The notes: generated by a model not told the origin, from the sequence alone. A stretch of 64,000 nt of DNA from Bacteroidota bacterium (GCA_016708785.1 JADJFC010000014.1:1-64000); one strand, 5' to 3'. Counted from the stretch's first letter, positions 8,152-17,017 are shown. Numbers and translations are program-made.

Positions 8152-8240
8152 ACACCGCATTGCCAAAACATTATTTTTTGACTCTTTTTATTTTTATATT
8201 TCGGTAAAAAATAATGCTTCGGCAATGCTAACCGTTAGTG
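8152..8240 (+). repeat. attC-like site C, interrupted by intron copy 3
   Basis: The left arm GCATTGCCAAAACATTATTTTTT pairs with AAAAAATAATGCTTCGGCAATGC with only two mismatched positions in a roughly 23-bp stem. The right end is CTAACC-GTTAGTG at 8234-8240. A T-rich loop with TTTCGGT lies between. The remaining left box (TAAC) is on the far side of the intron at 6259-6262 plus 8152-8153. Sequence is close to sites A, D and E. Confidence 0.75.
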
Positions 8241-8305
8241 CAACCGTAACTGAGGTCACAACTAAACTGCGACAGAAAGTTCATTTCACCTGAAGGAAAA
8301 TTATA

Positions 8306-8790
8306 ATGACATCAAAATTCAAACTAAAATCATTCTTTTCGCTTATTAGTTATGGCCCCGCTTATTTTCGGGCTCGTTAACTACATTTATTTTACGTTAG
8401 ACGAAACAAAGCCTACACCACCATTTAATGGACTTCCTTTAATCTTGCTTTTGACATTTACAATACTTTGGCTATTCTTCGGAGAGTTTAGGACAAAATG
8501 ATTAAGGTTGTGCTTAATGATGACCACCTATTAGTTAAGTCATTTGGTGGACTTGCAACGGCTAAAAAATATTTATACAAAGACCTTGACGGCTTTAAAA
8601 CTTCTGTTTTACGTTCAAGGGGTGGTGACAATAGTACTTATATTTTATCAAGGGCAATAATAAAGTTGGAAAATATCGACTTCTATCATAAAAATTACTT
8701 AGAATTAAAAAGGAAATTTCGTCTAAACTTGACAACTTGGGATTTGAAAAGTTTTCTTATAAGGACGAATTGAAAGAAACATTTAGCTAA
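8306..8790 (+). CDS. Cassette-encoded small membrane protein (frameshifted)
   Basis: An ATG at 8306 begins MTSKFKLKSFFSL, and the protein continues in a second frame as APLIFGLVNYIYF and LILLLTFTILWLFF (two membrane helices), in a third from 8498 as IKVVLNDDHLLVKSFGG, and in a fourth segment as LGFEKFSYKDELKETFS to a stop at 8788-8790. At least the last two breaks are explained by single A changes in A runs (near 8500 and 8710). The rebuilt protein of about 160 residues would have two transmembrane segments and a C-terminal soluble beta-rich domain, a layout like the bacterial PH-domain membrane proteins often found in integron cassettes. That family assignment is tentative. The stop lies about 43 nt before attC site D. 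Confidence 0.6.
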
Positions 8791-8832
8791 TTTGACAGAT
8801 CAAAGAAAAATCACAGCTGAAATAACGCCAGC

Positions 8833-8923
8833 ACCTAACACCGCATCCAAAACATTATTTTTGACTCTTTTTATTTTATATTTCGGTAAAATAATAATGC
8901 TTCGGCAATGCTAAACGTTAGGC
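8833..8923 (+). repeat. attC-like site D, complete
   Basis: This uninterrupted site begins ACCTAAC (matches RYYYAAC) at 8833-8839 and ends GTTAGGC (matches GTTRRRY) at 8917-8923. In between, CCGCATCC and CATTATTTTT pair with AAAATAATAATG and GGCAATGC. Length is 91 bp. It is the best single piece of evidence that this repeat family is an integron recombination site. The next cassette starts directly after it. Confidence 0.8.
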
Positions 8924-8947
8924 GTAACATTAACAAAGGATACTAGC

Positions 8948-9472
8948 ATGAGATTTATTTTAGTTGTTTTAATATTAAATATATTTATTTCTTGTGGACA
9001 TGACAAATCTATAACTGGTGACGGAATTAATATTGAAACAAAGATCGTTCGCTCGTTTGACACTTTAATTACATTTCCCGATTCCAATTTATATAAAGCA
9101 TTCAGCCTTTACATATCTATAATAAATAATTCTTCGTTACCCGCCTCATTTTGGATGATGACACGTTCTTGGAATGACAATTTCATAGTAAACAATGACT
9201 ATATTAAACTTGCAGGGCAGAGTTGCGACTCAAACTTTCCAACAATTAAACATTTAAAGCCGAATGAAAAGTTGAGCTTAAACACTTCTGTAATAAAATT
9301 AGATTTTACGCAAAATCAATCCATCGGAGGGACGAAACTTGGATTTATCTTTATCGACACTATAGTTTGCAAAAACTCAGATGACTATGACAATATTATT
9401 GGTGACAGGAGTAAACAAAATAAAACTATCTGGAGCAATCCTTTATATTTGAATGAAAGAGAAAAGAAATGA
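8948..9472 (+). CDS. Cassette-encoded lipoprotein of unknown function
   Basis: The 174-residue protein begins with a hydrophobic stretch ending in a lipobox, LNIFISCGHD, with the lipidated cysteine near residue 16. The rest is soluble and likely beta-rich (for example LYKAFSLYISIINNSSLPASFW, with conserved-looking aromatic residues near FWMMTRSWND). I do not recognise the family. The gene starts 24 nt after attC site D and stops 3 nt before attC site E, so it forms a textbook single-gene cassette of about 640 bp. The frame is intact. It is probably anchored in the inner or outer membrane facing the periplasm. Confidence 0.75.
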   Translation: MRFILVVLILNIFISCGHDKSITGDGINIETKIVRSFDTLITFPDSNLYKAFSLYISIINNSSLPASFWMMTRSWNDNFIVNNDYIKLAGQSCDSNFPTIKHLKPNEKLSLNTSVIKLDFTQNQSIGGTKLGFIFIDTIVCKNSDDYDNIIGDRSKQNKTIWSNPLYLNEREKK

Positions 9473-9475
9473 TAC

Positions 9476-9568
9476 GCCTAACACCGCATCCAAAACATTA
9501 TTTTTTTGTCTCTTTTTATTTTTATATTTCGGTAAAAAAATAATCCTTCGGCAATGCTAAACTTAGTG
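9476..9568 (+). repeat. attC-like site E, last of the array
   Basis: The site begins GCCTAAC (RYYYAAC) at 9476-9482 followed by ACCGCATCC, and ends CAATGCTAAAC-TTAGTG. One G is missing from the expected GTTAGTG. The arms and T-rich loop match site D closely. To the right the DNA changes to ordinary chromosomal genes on the minus strand, so this marks the visible end of the array. Confidence 0.7.
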
Positions 9569-9645
9569 TGTAGTATGATTTAGTTTTTAGTTTGCAAAGC
9601 CAAAATATTAAGAATTTTACCCTTTTGAAGCACGTGTCACATATT

Positions 9646-10458
9646 TCAATCATCAGTCTTTATGGCTAAAGTAAAAAAGCCCCTTTTAAACAATAAAAAT
9701 ATCAACATAAATCCCAATGCGTAACAAGCTGCCAGTACATAGTTTTCCATACCGGTCTCTTTGATAGTTTCAACTGAAACCTCATTGGCAAAAAACTGGT
9801 AGGCAATATTGCTTCCCCAGTGAATTCCCAGGGTAAGCCATAAACTTCGGGTGGCGACGAATACCCACATTAATAGTAATCCAAGTACAAACAAGTACAG
9901 CAATACATCTGGTTTATCAAGCCTGAAAATATGGTTAAGAACATACACCCCGGAAGAAAGCAGGATGAGAAGACTAAAATTCCATTTCCCGGGCCAATAA
10001 GCCATTAAATAACCACGCGTAAGTATATCTTCAGCCAGCGAGGGCAATAAAGTTCCGATTGCAAACAATACAGAATGAAGTAGAATCTTCTGCCACTCCC
10101 AATGAAATGAAATTTTGTTCCAGTGCAGCCAGACCGGTACCAAGTTAGCTAGTATTGTAATGCAAATTCCAATAAGCAAACCTGTTATAAGGTTGCCCCA
10201 ATGTTTGCGGAAAGCGAATAATCCATAGGTTCTGAATCCGTTTTTAAACGTTCTTTTTCCAATAAAATAAGCCACGATAACGAAAAGCAGCATACCTGTT
10301 TCCAGCATCCAAATAAGTGATTCTTGATAATAGTTTTGAAAAAATTCAGGAAGATGGTATAGAGTAAACAGAGAGATAAATCCAATGACAGATATAACAG
10401 ACTTTTTTACAGAAGGATTCGATATTGTTTTCATAAAGTTATTCTTAGCAATACCCAA
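9646..10458 (-). CDS. CPBP family intramembrane glutamic protease
   Basis: This 270-residue protein has about eight hydrophobic segments and the three CAAX-protease/Abi motifs: AEDILTRGYL (the family EExxxR, here ED-ILTR), LNHIFR with the second-motif histidine, and IHWGSN with the third. These residues form the active site within the membrane in related proteases. The first glutamate pair is E-D rather than E-E, a tolerated variant in some members. An alternative start at 10434 (MKTISNP) is also possible and gives a more typical N terminus. Its role is unknown; Bacteroidota carry many such proteins for membrane-protein maturation or peptide self-immunity. It is the first ordinary gene next to the cassette array. 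Confidence 0.85.
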   Translation of the reverse strand: MGIAKNNFMKTISNPSVKKSVISVIGFISLFTLYHLPEFFQNYYQESLIWMLETGMLLFVIVAYFIGKRTFKNGFRTYGLFAFRKHWGNLITGLLIGICITILANLVPVWLHWNKISFHWEWQKILLHSVLFAIGTLLPSLAEDILTRGYLMAYWPGKWNFSLLILLSSGVYVLNHIFRLDKPDVLLYLFVLGLLLMWVFVATRSLWLTLGIHWGSNIAYQFFANEVSVETIKETGMENYVLAACYALGFMLIFLLFKRGFFTLAIKTDD

Positions 10459-10493
10459 AAAGGAACAAACTAATTCGCAACCATGAAATGGAA

Positions 10494-11405
10494 TTAGAAG
10501 TGATGCTTTTTGATATACAGTAGTATGGCTTTTTCTAAATCGTCTTTGTCTTCCATGAATGGGATGTGCCCAACATTACTTTTATACAGCATCATATTGG
10601 GGAAGTCAACACCTTTATAGTTTTCAGGTCCGGCCATCAGTCCGAGTCTCCGGTAAAGAATAAAACGGGCATTTTCATATCAGTCGCCAGTGGCTTATAA
10701 TTATTCCAGTATTCTTTTATTGACAGAGCATGAATTGCCAGATCATTATTCCAGTTTGGAATTTCTTCATAAGATGCATCCATTGCAATGGAATTCTTTT
10801 CATCAGCAAATGCCATTTTCCATTTCAGATCCTTTTCGTTAAGCTTCCCTATAACACCCATAAGTCGATCGAGTAATGGAATTGAATCATTAGTGTAAAT
10901 ATTGTGCCGTGGAAGGTTAAGAAATTCACATGCTTTGGGAATCCAAGTGTCATTAAAACTTTCGGTTAAATCAAGTGTACAGTTTATCATCAACATTCCA
11001 GAAATAATTTTTGGGTGTCGTTCAGCATAACCCATTTGCAGAATTCCTCCAAATGAATGTCCAAGTGTCAACCATTGCTTTATGCCCAGCGAATTCCGTA
11101 CTTCTTCAAAATCCTTCACTATCCGTTCCATAGAGTAGTTGTGATCCTTCGGACTAGTAGAACGACCAACACCTCTCTGATCGAGATAGATCATTTGAAA
11201 ATGTTGTTCCAGCACATTCCCGAAAAAATTTTTCCACCCAAAAACTTCCAGAGCCAGGGCCGCCATGAATATACAAACAAGGTGTGCCACTTCCTTTAAC
11301 AATTACATACAGACTAACGCTGTCGGATGTTAGGATATGTTTTTCCTGAGCTTTACAATTCAAGCCAATAAAAATCAGGAACAGTAAAAGATAATTTTTT
11401 TTCAT
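10494..11405 (-). CDS. Exported alpha/beta hydrolase, proline-iminopeptidase-like (frameshifted)
   Basis: The N terminus is a signal peptide (NYLLLFLIFIGLNCKAQ), followed by YIHGGPGSGS, the oxyanion-loop signature of proline iminopeptidase-type hydrolases. A second frame carries YLDQRGVGRS, the nucleophile elbow GHSFGG and the acid GDSD; the third piece carries the catalytic histidine in SNVGHIPF and ends KKHHF at 10494. The breaks are near 11240 (one T too many in a T run) and near 10640 (one G missing). All three catalytic residues are present, so I read this as one functional gene with sequence errors. The substrate could be small peptides or esters in the periplasm. Confidence 0.8.
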
Positions 11406-11637
11406 TACGTTAGATAGTATGCATTCGCTTTTTTATTTCACAACAAGAAAGAATACTACGTATTATTTTTGTTCTTCTCAACCTAGGCTTAAAATAATTT
11501 CTCTTAATCAATCAATTTAAAATATAAGTGATTTCGTATACCGTTTCCTCTATATTAACCATTTCATGGATTAAGAACATGTTACAAAGTTTTAAATTAA
11601 CTGCTTCCCTGATTTTTCAACCAATAACTCAATTAAC

Positions 11638-12663
11638 TTAAAACGCTTCTCCAAACGTGAAAAACACACCATTTTGGTCCTTCCCGATTCCATAATCAAG
11701 CCTTAAATTAACATTATCGTTTATCGAAAACCGTATTCCCCACCATAGCTTACAATGATTTTATTTAGTTTTTCGTCGCTTACATCGCCTTCATCCAGAA
11801 AACATACTCCGGAAAATCTCTTGTAAAACGGAAACCTGAATTCAAACTGAGCTGAATAAAAAGCAATCTCCACGGTATCTATTGGTATAATAGCCTCTTA
11901 ATCGTTCAGCACCTCCTAATGTAAATCGGAAAAGGTAACTTGGATCACCATAACTAATTCCTCCGGATATCCGCGAGGCCAAAACAAATTTTGAAGTAGA
12001 AATGTAATGGAAGCATCTTAAATCAGCCCACAATAATCCTGATTTCCCAAAATCAGAAGAGCTGAGTTCTGAAATATTTTCGTAATAAATGGCACTGTAA
12101 ATACCCAGTTTTGTTGAAACGGGATTATCGCGGGTATCATACATGAGGCCAACTCCTAACCCTATATTTTTTTCATCAGGGAACAACCGCATGTTAAGAG
12201 TATTTCCTTCGCTATCTTTTACAGCTTTTTCATTCCGCATCCTGAAATCACCGAATAATGCAGACTTGAAATGATTATTAAATTTCAGATCGAATTCCGG
12301 GCGAACAAAATACCTGTCCGAAAATACTTCTTTAAAACTTTCTGATGAAGTGGTGTCACCTTCGCCAAAATAATATTCAATAAAATTACTATAGGTGGCT
12401 GGCAACTTAAAATCCACATCTTTTAATAAGCCATACCTTATGTAGTTGGCCTGAACCTGTACTTTCCCTGTGGCGGTTACCATTAATTGAATGTCACCAT
12501 AACTCGCAGGTGTTTTGAGTGGAAATACGAATCCCGCGGCACCAAAAATAAAACCTGTTGTCGGATCATACCCGAAAACCGGGCTGATAGTATAGTCATA
12601 GGGTTTTATTTTCGTTTCTATATTGGATAAATTTGGACGATCAGCATCATTTATATCAAACAC
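11638..12663 (-). CDS. BamA/TamA-type outer-membrane barrel domain (frameshifted)
   Basis: From TISPVFGYDPTTGFIFGA the sequence is an amphipathic beta-strand pattern of the surface-antigen D15 barrel, with YDTRDNP and the lid motif RLRGYYTNRYRG, typical of the BamA/TamA family. After a frameshift near 11880 it continues as AQFEFRFPFYKRFSGV, and after another near 11730 as RFSINDNVNLRLDYGIG, ending in the aromatic signal GEAF at 11638. No POTRA domain precedes it. It lies directly downstream of the amidohydrolase gene; a single missing T near 12675 would merge both into one polypeptide (see findings). Function is unknown: an outer-membrane anchor or translocation pore for the enzyme is possible. 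Confidence 0.8.
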
Positions 12664-14393
12664 TTTTTCACCGAAATATATGTTTGAGCAACTTTGCTAC
12701 GATACAAACCCATAGGGTCAATATCTGAAATTGAATCTTCCAGAATTAAAAAATCAGCGACATATCCTGGCGCTATTTTGCCAAGCAGGTTTTCAGCTCC
12801 CAGCACATACGCCCCGTTTACAGTGTAGGAATGAATAGCTTCTGAAACAGTCAGTGTTTTATTCTCAAACCCGTTAACTACTGAACCATCCGGGAATTTT
12901 CCGCAAACATTTACAGCCATGTTCGGAAAGGGATTTAATCCATCAATATTTTTATGCTGTACAAAACTTGTATCCATACCATAGGGGAAATCGCTTGACA
13001 ATGCACCATCAAGAACCCTGTATTTCAGGCGTGCGTTGAGTAATTCGTTTTCGCGAAGGGGAATACTATTCTCTCCGTATTGACGGATTATTGCAGGATA
13101 ATCAAAAGTCTGGGATGCAAGAATAGTAACCGATGCACCTAGTTTTTTAAGTTCGGTTAATTGATTTTCGGTACAATAACCGGCATGATCGATAACATGC
13201 CGGTGATGATTTTTACTATTTCCCCGTTCGTTTAACGCATCAATAATATTTTGCAGACCTTTTTCACCTTGTACATGAAAAGCATACGTTTTATCCGGAT
13301 GAAGAAGCAAGTAATGTTTAACTTCCTTTTCGCTCAGATAAATGGTTCCTCCAGGTTCCTTTATACCGGTTAGTTCTGGAGGAACCGAAAGTGACATGTC
13401 TTCGAAAAGTTTTGTTAGATGGTAATGTACCCGCGTAAAATCATTTCCCTGACCTATAAGACCAAGTTTTTTCGTCCCCATTGGATACATCAGACTGGTA
13501 GTCTGAGGAATTCTTCCAAAACTTCGGGTCCACATTCTTAATTTAAGGTTGCCATCTCTTTGCATAGCCTGGTAAACCTTCATATGAAAAGGAGAAAATG
13601 TGTTATCACCCATGGTTGTAATACCATATGATAAAGCAAGTCGTTGTCCTTTTAGAACCGCTTCTTCGATTGTTCGGTCGGAATAGCTGGAGCCTATACG
13701 TTTCAATGCTTCCATTGCTGCTGCTTCCAATAACCAGCCGTTCAGTTCACCATCTTTGGCAATTCCAATTGAACCATCGCTGATTTTAGTTTTTGAGGTA
13801 ACCCCCAGCTTTTTCATGGCTTTGGAATTGGCAATTGCTGCGTGACCGCTCTTTAAGAAAAGTATAGCCGGTGAATCCGGTAAAACTTTATCGAGGAAAT
13901 TCAGTGGTGACGATATTCCATACAACGCCGGAAACCCAAGATCCCGGGCTATATAATACCCATCTATCATTTGTTTTGAAGTTGAAATAATTGAATTTCG
14001 CAATTCAACGGAATCAACAATATTTGATAAGCTGATCTGTAGAAGACCTAAAGAGCCATCGATAAAATGGATATGACTGTCGATAATTCCCGGAATCACG
14101 GTTTTACCTTCCAGATCTATTCTGTAATCGAAGTGCACAGAACTATCTGTAACATATGAATTCCCAGACCTTGTAAATTTTCCGTTTTCAACAACAAAAT
14201 AATTGATAAACGGATTACTGGTATCAGACGTGAAAATATTTCCATTGTAATATAATGCGGTTTGTGAAAATACCTGCAGACATGTGCAAGACAAACAAAA
14301 AAAGGCCAAAAAGTATTTGAACTTTATGAATACCTTAAACCAAGCCTTAATATTTACGAATATTACGTTAACCACATTAATCAACATTATCAA
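12651..14393 (-). CDS. Exported metal-dependent amidohydrolase (YtcJ-like)
   Basis: The protein has a signal peptide near residues 25-44 (FLAFFCLSCTCLQVFSQ) and then an amidohydrolase of the YtcJ/amidohydrolase-3 type. Visible elements are IPGIIDSHIHF (HxH metal site), GWLLEAAA, YAFHVQGEKG, RHVIDHAGY, SSDFPYG with the catalytic-site aspartate, and the closing IAPGYVADFLILEDS. The substrate is unknown; family members cleave C-N bonds in cyclic or N-acyl compounds. The annotated start has an unusually long and hydrophilic-poor leader, so the real start may lie downstream at a GTG or TTG codon. The C terminus runs into the barrel gene at 11638-12663, probably in one frame. The opposite strand upstream holds the ABC remnant. 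Confidence 0.85.
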   Translation of the reverse strand: MIMLINVVNVIFVNIKAWFKVFIKFKYFLAFFCLSCTCLQVFSQTALYYNGNIFTSDTSNPFINYFVVENGKFTRSGNSYVTDSSVHFDYRIDLEGKTVIPGIIDSHIHFIDGSLGLLQISLSNIVDSVELRNSIISTSKQMIDGYYIARDLGFPALYGISSPLNFLDKVLPDSPAILFLKSGHAAIANSKAMKKLGVTSKTKISDGSIGIAKDGELNGWLLEAAAMEALKRIGSSYSDRTIEEAVLKGQRLALSYGITTMGDNTFSPFHMKVYQAMQRDGNLKLRMWTRSFGRIPQTTSLMYPMGTKKLGLIGQGNDFTRVHYHLTKLFEDMSLSVPPELTGIKEPGGTIYLSEKEVKHYLLLHPDKTYAFHVQGEKGLQNIIDALNERGNSKNHHRHVIDHAGYCTENQLTELKKLGASVTILASQTFDYPAIIRQYGENSIPLRENELLNARLKYRVLDGALSSDFPYGMDTSFVQHKNIDGLNPFPNMAVNVCGKFPDGSVVNGFENKTLTVSEAIHSYTVNGAYVLGAENLLGKIAPGYVADFLILEDSISDIDPMGLYRSKVAQTYISVKKCLI

Positions 14394-14511
14394 TTTTCAG
14401 ATATGCTTTTGTAGTTTTTTGACAAACAAATGTAAATATAAATTGGTTCGGACTAGCGAAGACTTTCTGTTTTTTATTAAATAATGTTACATATGTGTTT
14501 TAAACTTTAAA

Positions 14512-14747
14512 TAATACAAAGCAATATCATACCTTCAGAAATAATTCATAAACTAAAAGCACTTGACAAGACAGTTATTATTTCATCTCACATTTTCTCA
14601 ACGTTGAGCGACACTTGTGATGAAATACATTTATTAAGTAATGGAAGTTTTATCAAATCTGTTCTAAAAGTGGACTTCTCTACGTTGGAATCAGAAATGA
14701 AACAGGCGACAATTGGAAACAAAATTGAAAAATTAGGACTAACTTAA
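14512..14747 (+). pseudogene. Truncated ABC transporter ATPase, C-terminal remnant
   Basis: In one frame this reads IQSNIIPSEIIHKLKALDK, then VIISSHIFSTLSDTCDEIHLL and GNKIEKLGLT to a stop at 14745-14747. It closely parallels the last 75 or so residues of the intact ATPase at 31402-32082 (QSNIIITEIINKLRDL, IISSHIFSTLGDTCDVIHLL, GNKIEKLGLR). The Walker A, signature and Walker B parts are absent, and there is no start codon, so it is a remnant. The DNA is diverged from the intact gene, so this is an old paralogous fragment or the trace of a rearrangement. It ends 1 nt before the next gene. Confidence 0.8.
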
Positions 14748-14748
14748 T

Positions 14749-15300
14749 ATGAGAAAAGTAATTGCAGCAATCAATATGACAATTGACGGATTTTGCGACC
14801 ATATAGCAGGAATTCCGGACGAAGAATTACATCAGCACTACTCTGAGCTGCTAGTCAATGCAGGAGTAATTCTATATGGAAGGACGACCTACCAACTTAT
14901 GCAATTCTGGCAAACGCTTCTACAAAATCCATCAGGAGAAAAATCATTGGATGAATTTGCTTTAGCTATAGACAAAATACCAAAAATTGTTTTTTCGCAT
15001 ACATTGAAAAATACGGAATGGGATACTGCGCGTTTATCAAATCTACCTATTGAAAAAGAAGTTTCCGAACTCAAAAATAAACCAGGTAAAGATATTTTAA
15101 TTGGAAGTCCGAGTTTAATTATTCAGCTAACAGAACTCAATTTGATTGATGAATTTCAGCTTTGTGTTCATCCTGTTTTAATTGGAAAAGGTCTGCCTTT
15201 GTTTGACAAAATAAAAGATAGAACAATTTTTAGGCTTTTAAAGACAAAAATCTTTGGTTCAGGTGCTATCGTGCTCTATTACGAGCCGACACGCCAGTAA
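14749..15300 (+). CDS. RibD C-terminal/dihydrofolate reductase-like protein
   Basis: The 183-residue protein follows the stand-alone RibD C-terminal family pattern: KVIAAINMTIDGF at the N terminus, LYGRTTYQLM with the nucleotide-binding glycine, a long variable middle, ILIGSPSLIIQLTELNLIDEF and HPVLIGKGLPLF near the C terminus. Such proteins are predicted NADPH-dependent reductases related to dihydrofolate reductase and to the riboflavin enzyme; the physiological substrate is not known. It is cytoplasmic. It starts 1 nt after the truncated ABC ATPase remnant, so it may once have been co-transcribed with a complete ABC operon. Confidence 0.85.
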   Translation: MRKVIAAINMTIDGFCDHIAGIPDEELHQHYSELLVNAGVILYGRTTYQLMQFWQTLLQNPSGEKSLDEFALAIDKIPKIVFSHTLKNTEWDTARLSNLPIEKEVSELKNKPGKDILIGSPSLIIQLTELNLIDEFQLCVHPVLIGKGLPLFDKIKDRTIFRLLKTKIFGSGAIVLYYEPTRQ

Positions 15301-15468
15301 CAACAAAGCGCTTACCGCACTTACAACTTCTCCTCGCAGACAACAAAGTAATTGCAAAATCGGTATACATGCCCATAATTTTTTCTTTGCAAATATCTAT
15401 CAACATAGTATCTTTAAACAAGTTTTACTGTAGGCCTCGAAAAATTAATTTAAACGAATATTAATATT

Positions 15469-15942
15469 ATGAAAAAGCTACAATTCAAAGTAAGTATCAA
15501 TGCACCTGTGACAAAGATCTATGATCTAATGCTTGGCATTAACAGTAAATCAACTTATGATCAGTGGACTTCAATGTTCAACCCGACATCTACCTATGAA
15601 GGAAGCTGGGACAAGGGAAGTAAAATTCTATTTGTTGGAGTTGATGAAAAAGGAGAAAAGGGTGGCATGATTTCCAGGATAGTTGAAAACATTCCCAACC
15701 GATTTGTTTCGATTCAACATTATGGTCTTTTTAAAGCTGACAAGGAAATTACAGAAGGTCCGGAAGTTGAAAAATGGGCAAACGGATTTGAAAACTATAC
15801 CTTCGAAGAAAACAATGGCTCCGATAGCTATCGGGGTACAACGGTTACTGTTGACTTAGACACAACAGAAGATTTTTTAGATTATATGAACCAGACCTAC
15901 CCAAAAGCGCTCGATAAGCTGAAAGAACTTTGTGAAAAATAA
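15469..15942 (+). CDS. SRPBCC family (START-like) protein
   Basis: This 157-residue protein has the SRPBCC fold pattern: QFKVSINAPVTKIYDLML at the start, a central YEGSWDKGSKILFVG hairpin, IVENIPNRFVSIQHYG, and a C-terminal helix (FLDYMNQTYPKALDKLKEL) that closes the hydrophobic cavity. Members bind small hydrophobic ligands or act as AHSA1-like stress proteins. No catalytic residue can be pointed to. It stands alone with gaps on both sides. A poly-A Shine-Dalgarno-poor leader is usual in this phylum. Confidence 0.8.
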   Translation: MKKLQFKVSINAPVTKIYDLMLGINSKSTYDQWTSMFNPTSTYEGSWDKGSKILFVGVDEKGEKGGMISRIVENIPNRFVSIQHYGLFKADKEITEGPEVEKWANGFENYTFEENNGSDSYRGTTVTVDLDTTEDFLDYMNQTYPKALDKLKELCEK

Positions 15943-16093
15943 CAATTTTAAGAATTTATGTTATTTTCAAATTAGATTAAGAAGTTTCTTTCATTAAAAA
16001 TATAATTTTAAAATTACTTAGGATTATTATAGCGAGCCGCTAACACCAAGTTCGCTTCTGCTGAAGGCCGACGATTGCCGGGTTGCATTCGCT

Positions 16094-17017
16094 TTAGTGT
16101 TTGCTTTGAAAAACTTTCTTCCATAATATCACAATTTTCTCCACAACAAAACCTAAACACAATCCGGCAACAGCACAAGCCACTACCTTAGCAAACCACG
16201 CCACTACCGGCATTTTGGATAAGTTATATTCTAAATCGTGCAGTAAATGATTGGAAAACGGTATGCCATGAGCTATGATCTCTGCTCCTACCCAAAGCAT
16301 GGCAGCAGTACCGACAACACTTAAGACACTTAAAATTTTCGGCATAGATTTTACAATACCACGGCCAAATTTTCGTGTAATGGGATGATATTTGTCCTGA
16401 GCAAAGTGTACTCCAATGTCGTCTAATTTAACAATCAAGCCAACAAACCCATATACTGCTATTGTAATAAAAATAGCGACGGCCAGCATAACCAAAATCT
16501 GGTTTACTATTGGATTACCGACTACCTGGCTATAAGTAATTGCCATGATTTCTGCAGACAAAATAATATCAGTACGTACAGCACTAGTAACCCTTTCCTT
16601 TTCCAGTTCCTCCGGTGTAATTGTTTCTATCTGATCAATTTTAATGTGCGCATCATCATGCTTACTAAACATAGAATGTACTTTCTCATATCCTTCGAAA
16701 CATAAGTATGCACCTCCTAACATTAAAACAGGCGTGATAGCCCAAGGGGCAAAGTATCCAAGTAACAAAGCTGCCGGGCTTAAAATAAGTAGTTTATTGA
16801 TCAGCGATTTTGTTGCAATTTTATAAATGATAGAAAGTTCGCGTGATGGATCAAGGCCGACAACATACTTTGGCGTAACCGCTGTATCGTCAATGACAAT
16901 GCCTGAAACTTTTCCTGAAGTCTTGGCTACCTGAGCAGGGACATCATCCAAACTGGCAGCACTTGCTTTTACCAAAGCAGAAATATCATCTAATAATGCA
17001 AAAAAGCCTGAAGCCAT
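16094..17017 (-). CDS. yedI: DUF808 family inner-membrane protein (YedI-like)
   Basis: The 307-residue protein begins MASGFFALLDDISALVKAS, the highly conserved opening of DUF808/YedI, followed by GKVSGIVIDDTAVTPKYVVGL and about seven transmembrane segments, including LILSPAALLLGYFAPWAI and LMLGGAYLCFEGYEK. Its function is unknown in all bacteria. Length is typical. It is flanked by intergenic gaps and has no evident operon partner; the divergent neighbour is a small MscS channel. Confidence 0.92.
   Translation of the reverse strand: MASGFFALLDDISALVKASAASLDDVPAQVAKTSGKVSGIVIDDTAVTPKYVVGLDPSRELSIIYKIATKSLINKLLILSPAALLLGYFAPWAITPVLMLGGAYLCFEGYEKVHSMFSKHDDAHIKIDQIETITPEELEKERVTSAVRTDIILSAEIMAITYSQVVGNPIVNQILVMLAVAIFITIAVYGFVGLIVKLDDIGVHFAQDKYHPITRKFGRGIVKSMPKILSVLSVVGTAAMLWVGAEIIAHGIPFSNHLLHDLEYNLSKMPVVAWFAKVVACAVAGLCLGFVVEKIVILWKKVFQSKH

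Noticed and set aside
5490..9568. CRISPR array
   Set aside because: The repeats are far too long and irregularly spaced, and genes lie between them; they fit attC sites instead.
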